A stretch of DNA of 64,000 nt from Streptomyces sp. CG1 (GTDB taxonomy: Bacteria > Actinomycetota > Actinomycetes > Streptomycetales > Streptomycetaceae): contig NZ_CP163518.1 in the NCBI RefSeq assembly GCF_041080625.1, positions 6,689,501-6,753,500 on the forward strand, in the 5' to 3' direction. The notes under the pieces were generated by a model. The model saw nothing but the letters and a program-made list of their open reading frames with translations, searched no databases and was not told where the DNA came from. Every line of letters begins with the position of its first letter. Within the stretch, counting starts at the first letter, position 1. Of this stretch, positions 40,820 through 49,342 are shown piece after piece. The translations under genes were made by a program, and so were the position numbers.

Positions 40820-42060
40820 CGGACACCGCGGCGGAGGGTCTGCCCCGAATCGAGCCGTCGACCCGCGTCCTGCTGCACGACTTGGCGGTGCGGCGTGACC
40901 GGGACGAGTGGATCGTGGGCCGCATCACCACGCGGACCTTCGTCGCCATGCCGGCGGCCGGGGCCCGGGCGGTGGAACTCCTCGGCGAGGGGCGGAGCGT
41001 GGCCCGCACGGCGGAGGCGCTGCGCGCCGAGACGGGCGAGGAGTTCGAGATCACGGACTTCGTCAGGGATCTGGCCGCTCTGGGGTTCGTGGCGCGGATC
41101 GGGGAGTGCCCGGTTCCGGACGCCGAACCGCCGCGCGCGTCCCTGCCGTGGCTGCGCCCGCACCATGTCCGGTTCGCGCTGCACCCGGCGCTTCCCGTGC
41201 TCGTCGGAGCGCTGCTGGCGGCCGCCGTCGTCGTCCTCATCCGCCGTCCCGGCCTGCTGCCGGGCTATCGCGACCTGCTGTGGAGCCCGCACGGCAGCCT
41301 CGTCCTGGCCACCGGGGCGGCAGCCGGGTGGGCGCTGGTGCTGGTCCATGAGCTGGCGCACCTGGTCACCGCCCGCGCCGTGGGCGTGCCGGGGAAGATG
41401 CGGCTGGGTACCCGGCTGCAGTTCCTCGTCATGCAGACGGACATCAGCGGCATCGAGCTCGCGCGCCGCCGCCATCGGCTGACCGCCTACCTGGCCGGCA
41501 TCGCCCTCAACCTGTCCTTCGCATCGTTCCTGGTCCTGATCCTCGCCCTGCCGGGCCCCGGTACGACGGCCCACCGGCTGCTGTCCGCGGCCCTGCTGCT
41601 GTCCCTGATGCCGTTGCCCTTCCAGCTCATGGTCTTCACACGCACCGACCTGTACTTCGTCCTCCAAGACGTCACCGGCTGCCGGAACCTGTACGGCGAC
41701 GGTCTCGCCTACGCGCGGTACGTGTTCCGGCGGGCGGTGGGATCCCTGCGCCCCGGCGGGACCACCCGGGCCGATGACCCGAGCACCCGGCTGCCCGCGC
41801 ACGAGCGCCGGGCCGTTCGCCTCTACAGCGTCGTCCTCGTGGTCGGCACGGTGGCCTGCCTGACGTTCATGGCCGTCGTCACCCTTCCCGTCGACGCCAC
41901 CCTGCTGGTCCGCGCGGCGCGGGGACTGGGGCCGGGGCACGGCCTTGCGGGCAATGCCGACTCGGCGGCAGTGCTGATCACCCTGGGCGGCGTCAACGTC
42001 CTCTGGGCGGTCACCCGGTGGCGCAACCGTGGATCACGCACATCCGCCGGCTCGACGTGA
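40816..42060 (+). CDS. PqqD-domain M50-like membrane metalloprotease
   Basis: 414 residues from GTG 40816, overlapping the ThiF-like gene by 4 bp. The N-terminal 95 residues (WIVGRITTRTFVAMPAAGAR, GRSVARTAEALRAETGEEFE) look like a PqqD-type peptide-binding domain. Then come about seven TM helices with an M50 zinc motif HELAH (H178, E179, H182) and a downstream FTRTDLYFVLQDVTG as candidate third ligand. Proteins of this kind occur beside RiPP enzymes, where they may process or export the product. Coupling to the E1-like enzyme supports one pathway. Confidence 0.82.
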   Translation: MTDTAAEGLPRIEPSTRVLLHDLAVRRDRDEWIVGRITTRTFVAMPAAGARAVELLGEGRSVARTAEALRAETGEEFEITDFVRDLAALGFVARIGECPVPDAEPPRASLPWLRPHHVRFALHPALPVLVGALLAAAVVVLIRRPGLLPGYRDLLWSPHGSLVLATGAAAGWALVLVHELAHLVTARAVGVPGKMRLGTRLQFLVMQTDISGIELARRRHRLTAYLAGIALNLSFASFLVLILALPGPGTTAHRLLSAALLLSLMPLPFQLMVFTRTDLYFVLQDVTGCRNLYGDGLAYARYVFRRAVGSLRPGGTTRADDPSTRLPAHERRAVRLYSVVLVVGTVACLTFMAVVTLPVDATLLVRAARGLGPGHGLAGNADSAAVLITLGGVNVLWAVTRWRNRGSRTSAGST

Positions 42061-42090
42061 AAGCCCGGTGAAGTGCCGCAGGACGCTCCG

Positions 42091-42414
42091 TCACAGCGGG
42101 CTGGTCCAGCGTGCGCCGGAGCCGGTCAGGGGGAAGGCAGCGAGCGTGCCGCCCGCGAGGAGCACGGCGGCCGACAAGAGGGGCAGGGCCGGGCTGCCGT
42201 GCCGGACGGCGAGCGTGCCGGCGAGGCCACCGGCGAACATCGCCCCGGCCGGGAGAGCGCGCCATCCGGTCTTGCCTCCCGTGCCCCCGGCGGCCCTGCT
42301 GTCGGAAGCCAGGCCGGCGATGGTCAGCGTGAGGACGGTGGTGGTCAGGTCGGGCACGGCGAGCGCACGGGCGGTCGCGTTCTGGACGCCCGGGGCGATT
42401 CCCAGGAGCGCGAT
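42091..42414 (-). pseudogene. DUF1275 (YoaK-type) membrane protein, C-terminal remnant
   Basis: On the - strand the frame reads ALLGIAPGVQNATARALAVP then DLTTTVLTLTIAGLASDS and two further TM-like segments. QNATxxxLxVPDLTTTVLT is the hallmark of the C-terminal half of DUF1275 proteins. The N-terminal half is missing. It is fused in frame to the effector domain of a broken LysR gene, so a deletion has joined two unrelated genes. Confidence 0.7.
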
Positions 42415-43013
42415 CCGGGCGAAGGCGGCCTCGACCTGGCGGCGCAGGCCGCTGCCCCGTGAGAACTGGGTCAGCGGATGGCTCTCCGGCAGATCGGCGA
42501 GGCTGATGGCCTTCCGGTCCGCCAGCACGTGGTCGCGGGGCACGAGCACCACGAGCGGGTCGCCGCCCAGCAGCCGGTGGCCAAGACCCTGGGGCACCTG
42601 CTGGGAACCGAGGCCGACCACGGCGATGCCGAGGGTGCCGTCGAGAACGGCGGCGGCCATCCCGGAGCTGGGCGCGTTGGTCACGTGGAGACCGATGCCG
42701 GGCTGCCGCGCGCGGTACTCGGCCATCACCTCCACCATGTCGAAGGACACGGACATCGCCTGCACCAGGCCCGGCCGCAGTCGGCCCGGCGCAGCCACGC
42801 CGGCGCGTCGAGGGCCGCCTGGGCGTTGTCCACGTCGGCCAGGATGCGCCGGGCCAGTGGTTCCAGCAGTTCGCCGGCGGCGGTCAGCCGCACCGACCGG
42901 CTCGTGCGGCTGAACAGCGGGGCGCCCACGTCCTTCTCCAGCCGGGCGATCTGCCGGCTGAGCGCCGACTGCGCCACGTAGCAACGTGCCGCGGCCGGTG
43001 CGAAGTTACGGCA
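42415..43013 (-). pseudogene. LysR-type regulator, truncated and frameshifted
   Basis: The helix-turn-helix (NFAPAAARCYVAQSALSRQI, then RLEKDVGAPLFSRTSR) has no start codon: an in-frame TGA lies at 43014-43016, where about the first 15 residues should be. Near 42785-42800 the reading frame shifts: ALDAPA runs out in one frame, and the effector domain (GRLRPGLVQAMSVSFDMVEV, GTLGIAVVGL, LVPRDHVLAD) continues in the next. It then ends abruptly at the DUF1275 fusion point. The gene is inactive. Confidence 0.75.
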
Positions 43014-43081
43014 TCAATCTCTGGCAGCGATCGGGATCCGTCAACCGATGCGTGACGGCGATGCACCGCCTGGCCGACCGG

Positions 43082-44065
43082 TCACATCCCCGTCACCCGC
43101 GCCACCGTGAACGGCGGGGTCGGTGTGCCCGAGCCCATCGGGCCGCCCTTGTCGAACTGGGAGCGGACGACGAGGAGGCCGTGGGGGGTGTGGGCCAGGG
43201 TGGTGGGGATCTGGAGGGCGGGGTCGGTCAGGGTGCGGGTCAGGTGGGCCTCGGTGCCGTCGGGGGAGAGGTGCCAGCGGGTCAGGGTGTTGCTTGCGTT
43301 GTGGGCCGCCCACAGGGTGCGGTGGGACACCTCCAGGCCGTCGCCGTGCAGCAAGTCGCCGCCGTGCAGGGTGACTTGGCGTATCGAGCCGTCGGTCACG
43401 TCGACCCGGTACAGGCCGCCGCCGGTCATGTCGACCACGAACAGCCGGTGTGCGGTGGCGTCGGCGGCGATGCCGTTCAGGGTGTAGGCGTCCGGCCCGT
43501 GCGAGGGGACGGCTCCGCTCAGGTCGTACCGTGCGGTCAGTGGTGCCCGGCCGCCCTGTGCGCGGGCCAGGTCGGCCGGGGTGATCCGGTAGACCACCGG
43601 CCGCACGCTGTCGGTGACGTACGCCGTGCCGTCCGCGGTGATCACGAGGTCGTTCAGGAAGCGCGGGTCGCCTGCCGGCACCTCGAAGCGGGCCAGCAGG
43701 GAGCGGTCGCGCAGGTCGTACACGTCGACCCCGGTGGTGTGGTCGATGACCCAGAGGCGCCCCGCCCGGTCGGCCTTCAGACCGTTGGCCGTCGTACGGC
43801 CGTCCGCGCCGGCCGGCAGGAAGACCTCGGCGGCGCGACTTCCGGCGGCGGCGCGGTAGACGGCGCCGGTCGTGAAGGAGCCGACGTACGCGTCGCCCGT
43901 GCGGGGATCGAGGGTGATGCCCTCGGGGTAGGCGCGGTCGTCGGGGAGGGTGAAGGCGGTCGAGATGCGGGGGCCGGTGGCCGCGGACGCCCGGGGCGCG
44001 GCGACGGCGACGGCAGCGGCGGCGGCGCCGGTCAGGAAGGTACGACGGTGGATCGAACGGGACAC
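43082..44065 (-). CDS. Secreted SMP-30/gluconolactonase-like beta-propeller protein (Tat substrate)
   Basis: 327 residues from GTG 44065 with GAGAGG upstream. It starts VSRSIHRRTFLTGAAAAAV, a twin-arginine signal with cleavage after ASA. The mature part is a six-bladed propeller with TLPDDRAYPEGITLDPRTGD, YVGSFTTGAVYRA, NGLKADRAGRLWVID and LNDLVITADGTAYVTD, as in SMP-30/strictosidine-synthase-like lactonases. The Glu and Asn/Asp metal ligands are in place. It is divergent from a MarR gene across an unusual repeat array, so MarR probably controls it. Substrate unknown. Confidence 0.86.
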   Translation of the reverse strand: MSRSIHRRTFLTGAAAAAVAVAAPRASAATGPRISTAFTLPDDRAYPEGITLDPRTGDAYVGSFTTGAVYRAAAGSRAAEVFLPAGADGRTTANGLKADRAGRLWVIDHTTGVDVYDLRDRSLLARFEVPAGDPRFLNDLVITADGTAYVTDSVRPVVYRITPADLARAQGGRAPLTARYDLSGAVPSHGPDAYTLNGIAADATAHRLFVVDMTGGGLYRVDVTDGSIRQVTLHGGDLLHGDGLEVSHRTLWAAHNASNTLTRWHLSPDGTEAHLTRTLTDPALQIPTTLAHTPHGLLVVRSQFDKGGPMGSGTPTPPFTVARVTGM

Positions 44066-44116
44066 GACAGGTGCCTCTCGGTTCGGCTGCTCACTGTATG
44101 ACGGATGCAAAGCTAT

Positions 44117-44215
44117 ATTAGAACTCTAATCATCGCCAGTGTGCTAATCATCGGGAGGTTATTCATCCTCGGCAGGGCATGCATCCTCGCCAAGGTATTC
44201 ATCCTGGCCAAGGCA
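44117..44215. repeat. Palindrome plus five 18-bp imperfect tandem repeats upstream of marR
   Basis: ATTAGA-AC-TCTAAT (44117-44130) overlaps the first of five tandem 18-bp units: 44126, 44144, 44162, 44180 and 44198, ending 44215. Examples are CTAATCATCGCCAGTGTG and TTCATCCTGGCCAAGGCA. The region is much more AT-rich than its neighbours and lies between the divergent SMP-30-like and MarR genes. It may be an iterated MarR operator. Read as protein, it would give a six-residue repeat (xILAKx), which seems secondary. Confidence 0.7.
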
Positions 44216-44228
44216 TTAATGTGGTCCG

Positions 44229-44678
44229 GTGACCTCCATGCCCGCGTCCGAGCGCCTCGGCTCCCACCTGAAGCGGGCCGAGCAGGCCCTCAACGCGACC
44301 AAGGCGGCGGTCCTGAAGCCCGCGGGTCTGACCGTCGCCCAGTACGCCGCGCTGCTCCACCTCGACGACAACCCCGGCATCTCCGCGGCCGCCCTGGCCC
44401 GGCTGTGCGGTGTCACCCCGCCGACCATGAACACGGTCCTGAAGAACCTCCAGGACCGCGATCTGATCACCCGCAGCCCGCACGAGTGGCACAAGAACGT
44501 CCTGGAGACCCGCCTCACCGACGAGGGCCGCGCCGTCCTCAACACGGCCGACACCTCCGCCGTACGCGTCGAGCGGGCCCTCGCCGCGGAGTTCACCGAG
44601 GCGGAGCGGGACGCCCTGACCGGGCTGATCGCCCGCTGTGTCAGAGTCCTGGAGGAACAGCGCCCGGGAAGCTCATGA
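44229..44678 (+). CDS. MarR-family transcriptional regulator
   Basis: 149 residues from GTG 44229 (ATG 44238 is an alternative). It is a MarR winged helix: LKPAGLTVAQYAALLHLDDN, SAAALARLCGVTPPTMNTVL with the recognition helix, then LITRSPHEWHKNVLETRLTD as the wing. The N- and C-terminal helices form the dimer interface. It presumably represses itself and the divergent lactonase-like gene through the repeats just upstream. Its last 38 bp overlap the end of the convergent serpin gene. Confidence 0.9.
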   Translation: MTSMPASERLGSHLKRAEQALNATKAAVLKPAGLTVAQYAALLHLDDNPGISAAALARLCGVTPPTMNTVLKNLQDRDLITRSPHEWHKNVLETRLTDEGRAVLNTADTSAVRVERALAAEFTEAERDALTGLIARCVRVLEEQRPGSS

Positions 44679-45861
44679 CCGGCTCCGGCGCCGGATCCGT
44701 CACCCAGCCCGCCACCAGCACCAGCCGGGACTCACGGTCGACGGCGAGAAAGCCGAAGGGGCGGTCGAAGACGGCCCGCACGACCGTCGACTCATAGCGG
44801 TACTGCGGCGGCGCGCTGCCGTACGGCACCGCCACGGCCGTCACCGCCGCAGCCCGGAAGCCCAGCGGACCGAACTGCGCCAGCGCCGACTGGCGGGCCT
44901 GGCCGATCGCGAGTGGGTAGTCACTGATGCCGGGGAAGTGGCCGTGGTGGGTGTCGGCGGCCGCCGTGAGCCCGAACAGCCCGGCCAGGGCGAGCAGATC
45001 GTGATCGGCGCGCACCTCGTACGCCACCGTCCGCACGTCCAGCGTCAGTGACGTCGGCTCGACGGCCGGCTGCTGCTCCACATGCAGGCCCGGCCCGACA
45101 TGCCCGTGCGGCAGCGCGCCGCCCCCGGTGAGCGGCAGCGCCCGCTCCACGATCCCCACCCCGGCGTTCAGCACCTGCCCCGGCGTCATGTGTTCCTCGC
45201 CGAGCACCAGATGGACGTCGATGCCGTTGTCACCGGGCACCGTCAGCGCCGTGACGAAACCGTCCGGCGTGCCCGTCACGCCCACCCGGTCCGGCCGTGG
45301 GCTGCGCCGGTGCAGCCCGCGCAGGGTACGGCCCCGCCAGGGGCCGGCGTCCGGCCGGAGCGGCTGCTCGTCGAAGGGCTGCCGCCAGGTCGTGCGCAGC
45401 GCGAGGGCGCTGGCCAGCACCATCCGCGCGTCCCGGGTCAGCGTCACCGGCATGCGCTCGACCAGCCCGCCGGTCCGCTCGGCCGCCCAGGCGTCCAGCC
45501 GTTCCTGCGCGGTGACGAGGTCGTCCCCGAACACCCCGTACGTCCCCGCCGGCAGTCCGGCCCGCCACTCCTCGCGCAGCGCCAGACCCTGGTGCGTCCA
45601 CAGGCCGAGCGCCGCGTCCAGGCCGGACACCGAGGCGAGCGCCACCAGCAACTCCCGTGCCGCACCGGCCGCTTGCTCGGCCGGCACGCCCAGCGCCCCG
45701 GCCAGTTCCGCGCGTGCCGGGCCCGTGGCGCCGTCGGCCAGGAAGGCCAGCAGGGGCCAGACCCCGGGCGCCGAGAACACCGTGCCCTCGGGCAGGGCCC
45801 GCGCCCAGCGGGCCGTCAGCCCGTTCACCTGGCGGACCGTCTCGGCGGTCACCTTGCTCAC
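44641..45861 (-). CDS. Serpin-family protein
   Basis: 406 residues from GTG 45861 (VSKVTAETVRQVNGL). It follows the serpin plan: FSAPGVWPLLAFLADGATGPARAEL at the start of the fold, LASALALRTTWRQPF (the shutter/breach strand) and, at the end, VVRAVFDRPFGFLAVDR then LVLVAGWVTDP, which corresponds to the FxxDRPFxFxIxxxxTxxxLFxGxVxxP signature. Bacterial serpins inhibit serine proteases. The expected reactive-centre loop before that signature is hard to recognise, so inhibition is uncertain. No signal peptide. It overlaps a shrunken paralogue by 4 bp. Confidence 0.82.
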   Translation of the reverse strand: MSKVTAETVRQVNGLTARWARALPEGTVFSAPGVWPLLAFLADGATGPARAELAGALGVPAEQAAGAARELLVALASVSGLDAALGLWTHQGLALREEWRAGLPAGTYGVFGDDLVTAQERLDAWAAERTGGLVERMPVTLTRDARMVLASALALRTTWRQPFDEQPLRPDAGPWRGRTLRGLHRRSPRPDRVGVTGTPDGFVTALTVPGDNGIDVHLVLGEEHMTPGQVLNAGVGIVERALPLTGGGALPHGHVGPGLHVEQQPAVEPTSLTLDVRTVAYEVRADHDLLALAGLFGLTAAADTHHGHFPGISDYPLAIGQARQSALAQFGPLGFRAAAVTAVAVPYGSAPPQYRYESTVVRAVFDRPFGFLAVDRESRLVLVAGWVTDPAPEPVMSFPGAVPPGL

Positions 45862-46082
45862 TCGTCGTCCTCCTGCGCGGCCTTGCCGGTCACTGCGTAC
45901 GGGTCCTCGGGGTACGGCAGCCGATCCGTCACCCACCCCGCCGCCGGCACCAGCCGCGAGTGCCGGTGCAGCGCGCATCGCCTGGTGAGCCCGTTCACCG
46001 CCCGGACGACCTCGGCGCCCGCCCGGCCCCCGGTGACGGCTCCGCCGCCCGCCCGGCCCCCGGTCAGGGTCCCCGCCCTCAT
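45858..46082 (-). pseudogene. Internally deleted serpin paralogue (74-residue ORF)
   Basis: The ORF joins a serpin beginning (VVRAVNGLTRRCAL, compare VRQVNGLTARWARAL) directly to a serpin end (SRLVPAAGWVTDRLP, compare SRLVLVAGWVTDPAP). The roughly 320 residues between are gone, but the reading frame is kept and ends in a 4-bp overlap with the intact serpin. At DNA level the end matches the 3' end of the serpin closely (GATCCGTCACCCA shared). It looks like a tandem duplicate collapsed by deletion and probably codes for no functional serpin. Confidence 0.65.
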
Positions 46083-46524
46083 TCCGCCCCCGTTTCCGCC
46101 CCGCTCGCCAGTGCCCGGTCGTACGTCGGCCGGGCCACCGGCCGTTCACCGGTCCCGCGTCGCCGCCGCCCGGCCAAGGAGCACGGTACCGGTGTCCCTA
46201 CGGCCGTCCCCGGCCCCCACCAGCCAGAAGCGCGGTTTCAGCCACCCCGCCCGCGCCCCCGGAGTCCGTACACGCCACCGCCGTACCCCCAACAGCCGGA
46301 CGGGCCACAGGTGTTGCGGCCTTACCCCCCATGGTCGCGGGGCCAGAGCCCCTTCAGTCGCCCCACGCCAGGTGTGAGCGAACCTATACGGGGGAGAAAG
46401 TGCCTGGGTAAAGCCCTCCCACGCCCCGTGTCATCACATCGAGTGATTCTCTGGCCTTTGCTTGCATGGCACAACCCAGGGTTGCCAGGCTGTTGCTGTC
46501 TGTACAACCTGATGGGAGCGGCCC
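46083..46524. other. 440-nt gap: GntR-gene promoter and possible gene debris
   Basis: No intact gene. 46140-46375 is Pro-codon-rich on the + strand (SPYTPPPYPQQPDG in one frame) but has no start, stop or ribosome-binding context; it may be debris. From about 46380 the base composition becomes less GC-rich and contains the gntR promoter and operator. Confidence 0.4.
46472..46484. promoter_or_regulatory. Probable operator upstream of gntR
   Basis: CAACCC-A-GGGTTG is a perfect 13-bp palindrome 41 bp before the GTG start. A second half site, TGTCTGTACAACC, follows it. The position suits autoregulation by the GntR/UTRA protein. Confidence 0.5.
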
Positions 46525-47277
46525 GTGACTTTCGGTGAGCAGCCGGCGTACCTGCGTGTCGCGGGTGATCTCCGCAAGAAGATCGTCGACGGTTCGCTGC
46601 CGCCCCACACACGGCTCCCCTCCCAGGCCCGCATCCGCGAGGAGTACGGCGTCTCGGACACGGTCGCGCTGGAGGCGCGCAAGGTGCTGATGGCCGAGGG
46701 GCTGGTCGAGGGCCGTTCCGGCTCCGGGACGTATGTACGCGAACGGCCCGTGCCCCGGCGGGTGGCCCGCTCCGGGTACCGCCCGGCCGGCGGTGCCACG
46801 CCCTTCAGGCAGGAGCAGGCCGACGCCGCGGTGCGCGGCACCTGGGAGTCGAGCAGCGAGCAGGCCGAGGCCGGGGCCGCCATCGCCGACCGGCTGGCGA
46901 TCCAGGTCGGTGACCGCGTCATGCGCACCAAGTACCTCTTCCGGGAGGCCGGTGAGCCGATGATGCTCTCCACGTCCTGGGAACCGCTCACCGTCACCGG
47001 CCGCACTCCCGTGATGCTGCCCGAGGAGGGGCCGCTCGGCGGCATGGGCGTGGTGGAGCGCATGCGCGCCATCGACGTCATCGTGGACAACGTCACCGAG
47101 GAGGTCGGCGCCCGCCCCGGCCTCGCCGAGGAACTGCATGTGCTCGGCGGGGTTCCCGGCCATGTGGTCGTGGTCGTCCAGCGCACGTACTTCGCCTCCG
47201 GGCGCCCGGTGGAGACGGCCGACGTGGTGATCCCGGCCGATCGGTACCGGGTGGCTTACCACTTGCCGGTGAAGTGA
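46525..47277 (+). CDS. GntR-family regulator, HutC/UTRA subfamily
   Basis: 250 residues from GTG 46525 with GGGAG upstream. The N-terminal winged helix (about 5-75: YLRVAGDLRKKIVDGSLPPH, LPSQARIREEYGVSDTVALE, LVEGRSGSGTYV) is followed by a UTRA ligand-binding domain (about 100-245, DRVMRTKYLFREAGEPMMLS, YFASGRPVETADVVIPADRY). UTRA ligands are often sugars or amino acids. No metabolic gene is linked, so the inducer is unknown. It ends in tandem 24-bp repeats that include its last codons. Confidence 0.9.
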   Translation: MTFGEQPAYLRVAGDLRKKIVDGSLPPHTRLPSQARIREEYGVSDTVALEARKVLMAEGLVEGRSGSGTYVRERPVPRRVARSGYRPAGGATPFRQEQADAAVRGTWESSSEQAEAGAAIADRLAIQVGDRVMRTKYLFREAGEPMMLSTSWEPLTVTGRTPVMLPEEGPLGGMGVVERMRAIDVIVDNVTEEVGARPGLAEELHVLGGVPGHVVVVVQRTYFASGRPVETADVVIPADRYRVAYHLPVK

Positions 47278-47360
47278 CGGCCGAGCCTGCCGGCGAGAGG
47301 GCGGCCGGGCCTCTCGGTGAAGGGGGCGAGCCTCCTGGTGAAATGACGGCGGAGCCTTTT
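47268..47360 (+). repeat. Four imperfect 24-bp tandem repeats at the end of gntR
   Basis: Units start at 47268, 47292, 47316 and 47337 with the pattern GGTGAAGTGACGGCCGAGCC; the third is about 3 bp shorter. The first unit holds the last gntR codons and its stop. The rest of the gap to 47772 has no recognisable gene. Confidence 0.65.
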
Positions 47361-47772
47361 ACGCCGGTGCGTGCGCCCCTCTGAGTGAGGTAGCGCACAC
47401 CCTGGCGCGCCCTGACCCGCGCGCCCCGGTCGCGCAACCTTCGCCGAGGGCGGGTCGGCCGCTGCAATCCGGCCGTTTTCCCAGGTGACCACGGGTCACT
47501 CGGATATGCCTCCGACTCGGGACGGTGGCGCTCACGACGGCGCGTTCACTCCCGTGCGCCCCCGGTGTTCTGGCTGGTTGCGTACCTCTTTGTGAAAAGG
47601 CGTATTCGCTGCGTAAAGGTTGGGCGTACGCTCGGGCATATGCGGATTGCGGTTTCCTTAGGCGGGGCGCGACCGAGGCCCGGGACGGGGCGGGGGTCCC
47701 CTCGGGCCGGCTCAGCCGAATGTGGGGGAGGGCGGGGCGATGCGAGAAGGAGCGACGCGGGCGGTGGGGGCC

Positions 47773-47964
47773 ATGAGTGAGGGGACGGTCTCCCTGCCCT
47801 GGATCGTCATACGGCAGGACGACAACGGCAATCGCTACCGCGTCGGGCGGTACGCGACCCGCGCAGAGGCCCAGAAGATCGCCGACAGCCTCGACGACCG
47901 GGGGCACAGGCAGCTCTACTGGGTCGAGCGCATCGGTCAGAACGGGGACGGCGGACGCAACTGA
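47773..47964 (+). CDS. Small SPOR-like protein
   Basis: 63 residues from ATG 47773; ATG 47740 would add 11. The sequence SLPWIVIRQDDNGNRYRVGR then YATRAEAQKIADSLDDRGHR is the conserved small Streptomyces protein of this type. It resembles a single SPOR-like repeat, a beta-alpha-beta fold that in other proteins binds denuded glycan. There is no signal peptide. It lies 30 bp upstream of the Nudix gene. Function unknown. Confidence 0.75.
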   Translation: MSEGTVSLPWIVIRQDDNGNRYRVGRYATRAEAQKIADSLDDRGHRQLYWVERIGQNGDGGRN

Positions 47965-47994
47965 CCTCGCGCACCCTCCCGTAGGCTCCGCCCC

Positions 47995-48513
<519 letters not shown>

Positions 48514-48661
48514 GCGCGCGGCGCCCCCGCGAAGCGCCTCGTACGCCGTTCGTGCCACTGTGCGCCCTCCCGCACGGTACTGCCCCCGGGATATCGGGTA
48601 TGTGCCCATTAACCCCACGAAACCGGACGTGGGTGGGCTCGTTGGCCTGGGAGTGATCGGC

Positions 48662-49060
48662 GTGATCGACACCGATGGCGACTGCGCCGAGTGGAGCTTT
48701 CCCGCGGAACCGGGCGCCGTACGTACCGCACGCGCCGCGGTCCGTGGACAACTGCACGGCTGGGACCTCGACTGTCTCGCCGATCTCGCCGCGTTGCTGG
48801 TCAGTGAGCTGGTCACCAACTCGTTGCGGTACGCCACCGGCCCCATCGGCGTACGGCTCGTACGCCCTGTCGGGCTGGCCGACACCCTGTTGGTGGAGGT
48901 CTCCGACCCGCTGCCCGACCCGCCGCGCGAGCGCGTCGCCCGCGACGAGGACGAGAGCGGGCGCGGTCTGCAACTGGTCGCCGGCTCCTCGCGCCGCTGG
49001 GGCACCCGGCCCGGCGTGCGCGGAAAGACCGTCTGGTTCGAACTGGCTGTGCCGGGGTGA
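48662..49060 (+). CDS. RsbW-like HATPase regulatory protein
   Basis: 132 residues from GTG 48662 with GGGAG 8 nt upstream; in-frame GTGs at 48602, 48629 and 48653 are alternatives. It is a stand-alone GHKL ATPase: LAALLVSELVTNSLRYATGP (N box), DEDESGRGLQLVAGSSRRWG (G1/G2 region) and GKTVWFEL at the end. Such proteins bind ATP and hold sigma or anti-anti-sigma partners in Streptomyces development. It sits before a large PAS-GAF-PP2C-HATPase protein whose C-terminus is of the same type. Confidence 0.85.
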   Translation: MIDTDGDCAEWSFPAEPGAVRTARAAVRGQLHGWDLDCLADLAALLVSELVTNSLRYATGPIGVRLVRPVGLADTLLVEVSDPLPDPPRERVARDEDESGRGLQLVAGSSRRWGTRPGVRGKTVWFELAVPG

Positions 49061-49342
49061 GCCAGGAGCACGCGCGGAAGCACCTGGGGAGCGGGGGGTG
49101 TACAGCGGGCGTTGGTGAGTCCACCGTGCGCCCCGGGCGCGCGGCCGACTCCGGAGTGCGTGATTCGAGGGCGTGTTCCCTGGTTAGAAGAGTGGAAGTG
49201 TTGTCACGGAACGGTCCTGAAATCATCTGGACCGAGCTGTGATCGTGAACACCGTGTCGTGCGGCGCCGTAGTGCTGGATACTGCGGGCAGCCGCCTCCG
49301 GTGACCGGTACCGGACGCGGTGAGCTGGAGGGGACGGTTCGC

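Noticed and set aside
44105..44797. An ORF beginning in the 18-bp repeat array with hydrophobic six-residue repeats (xILAKx).
   Set aside because: It continues as an out-of-frame shadow of the MarR gene, with no ribosome-binding site and no plausible end. The repeats are better read as operator DNA.
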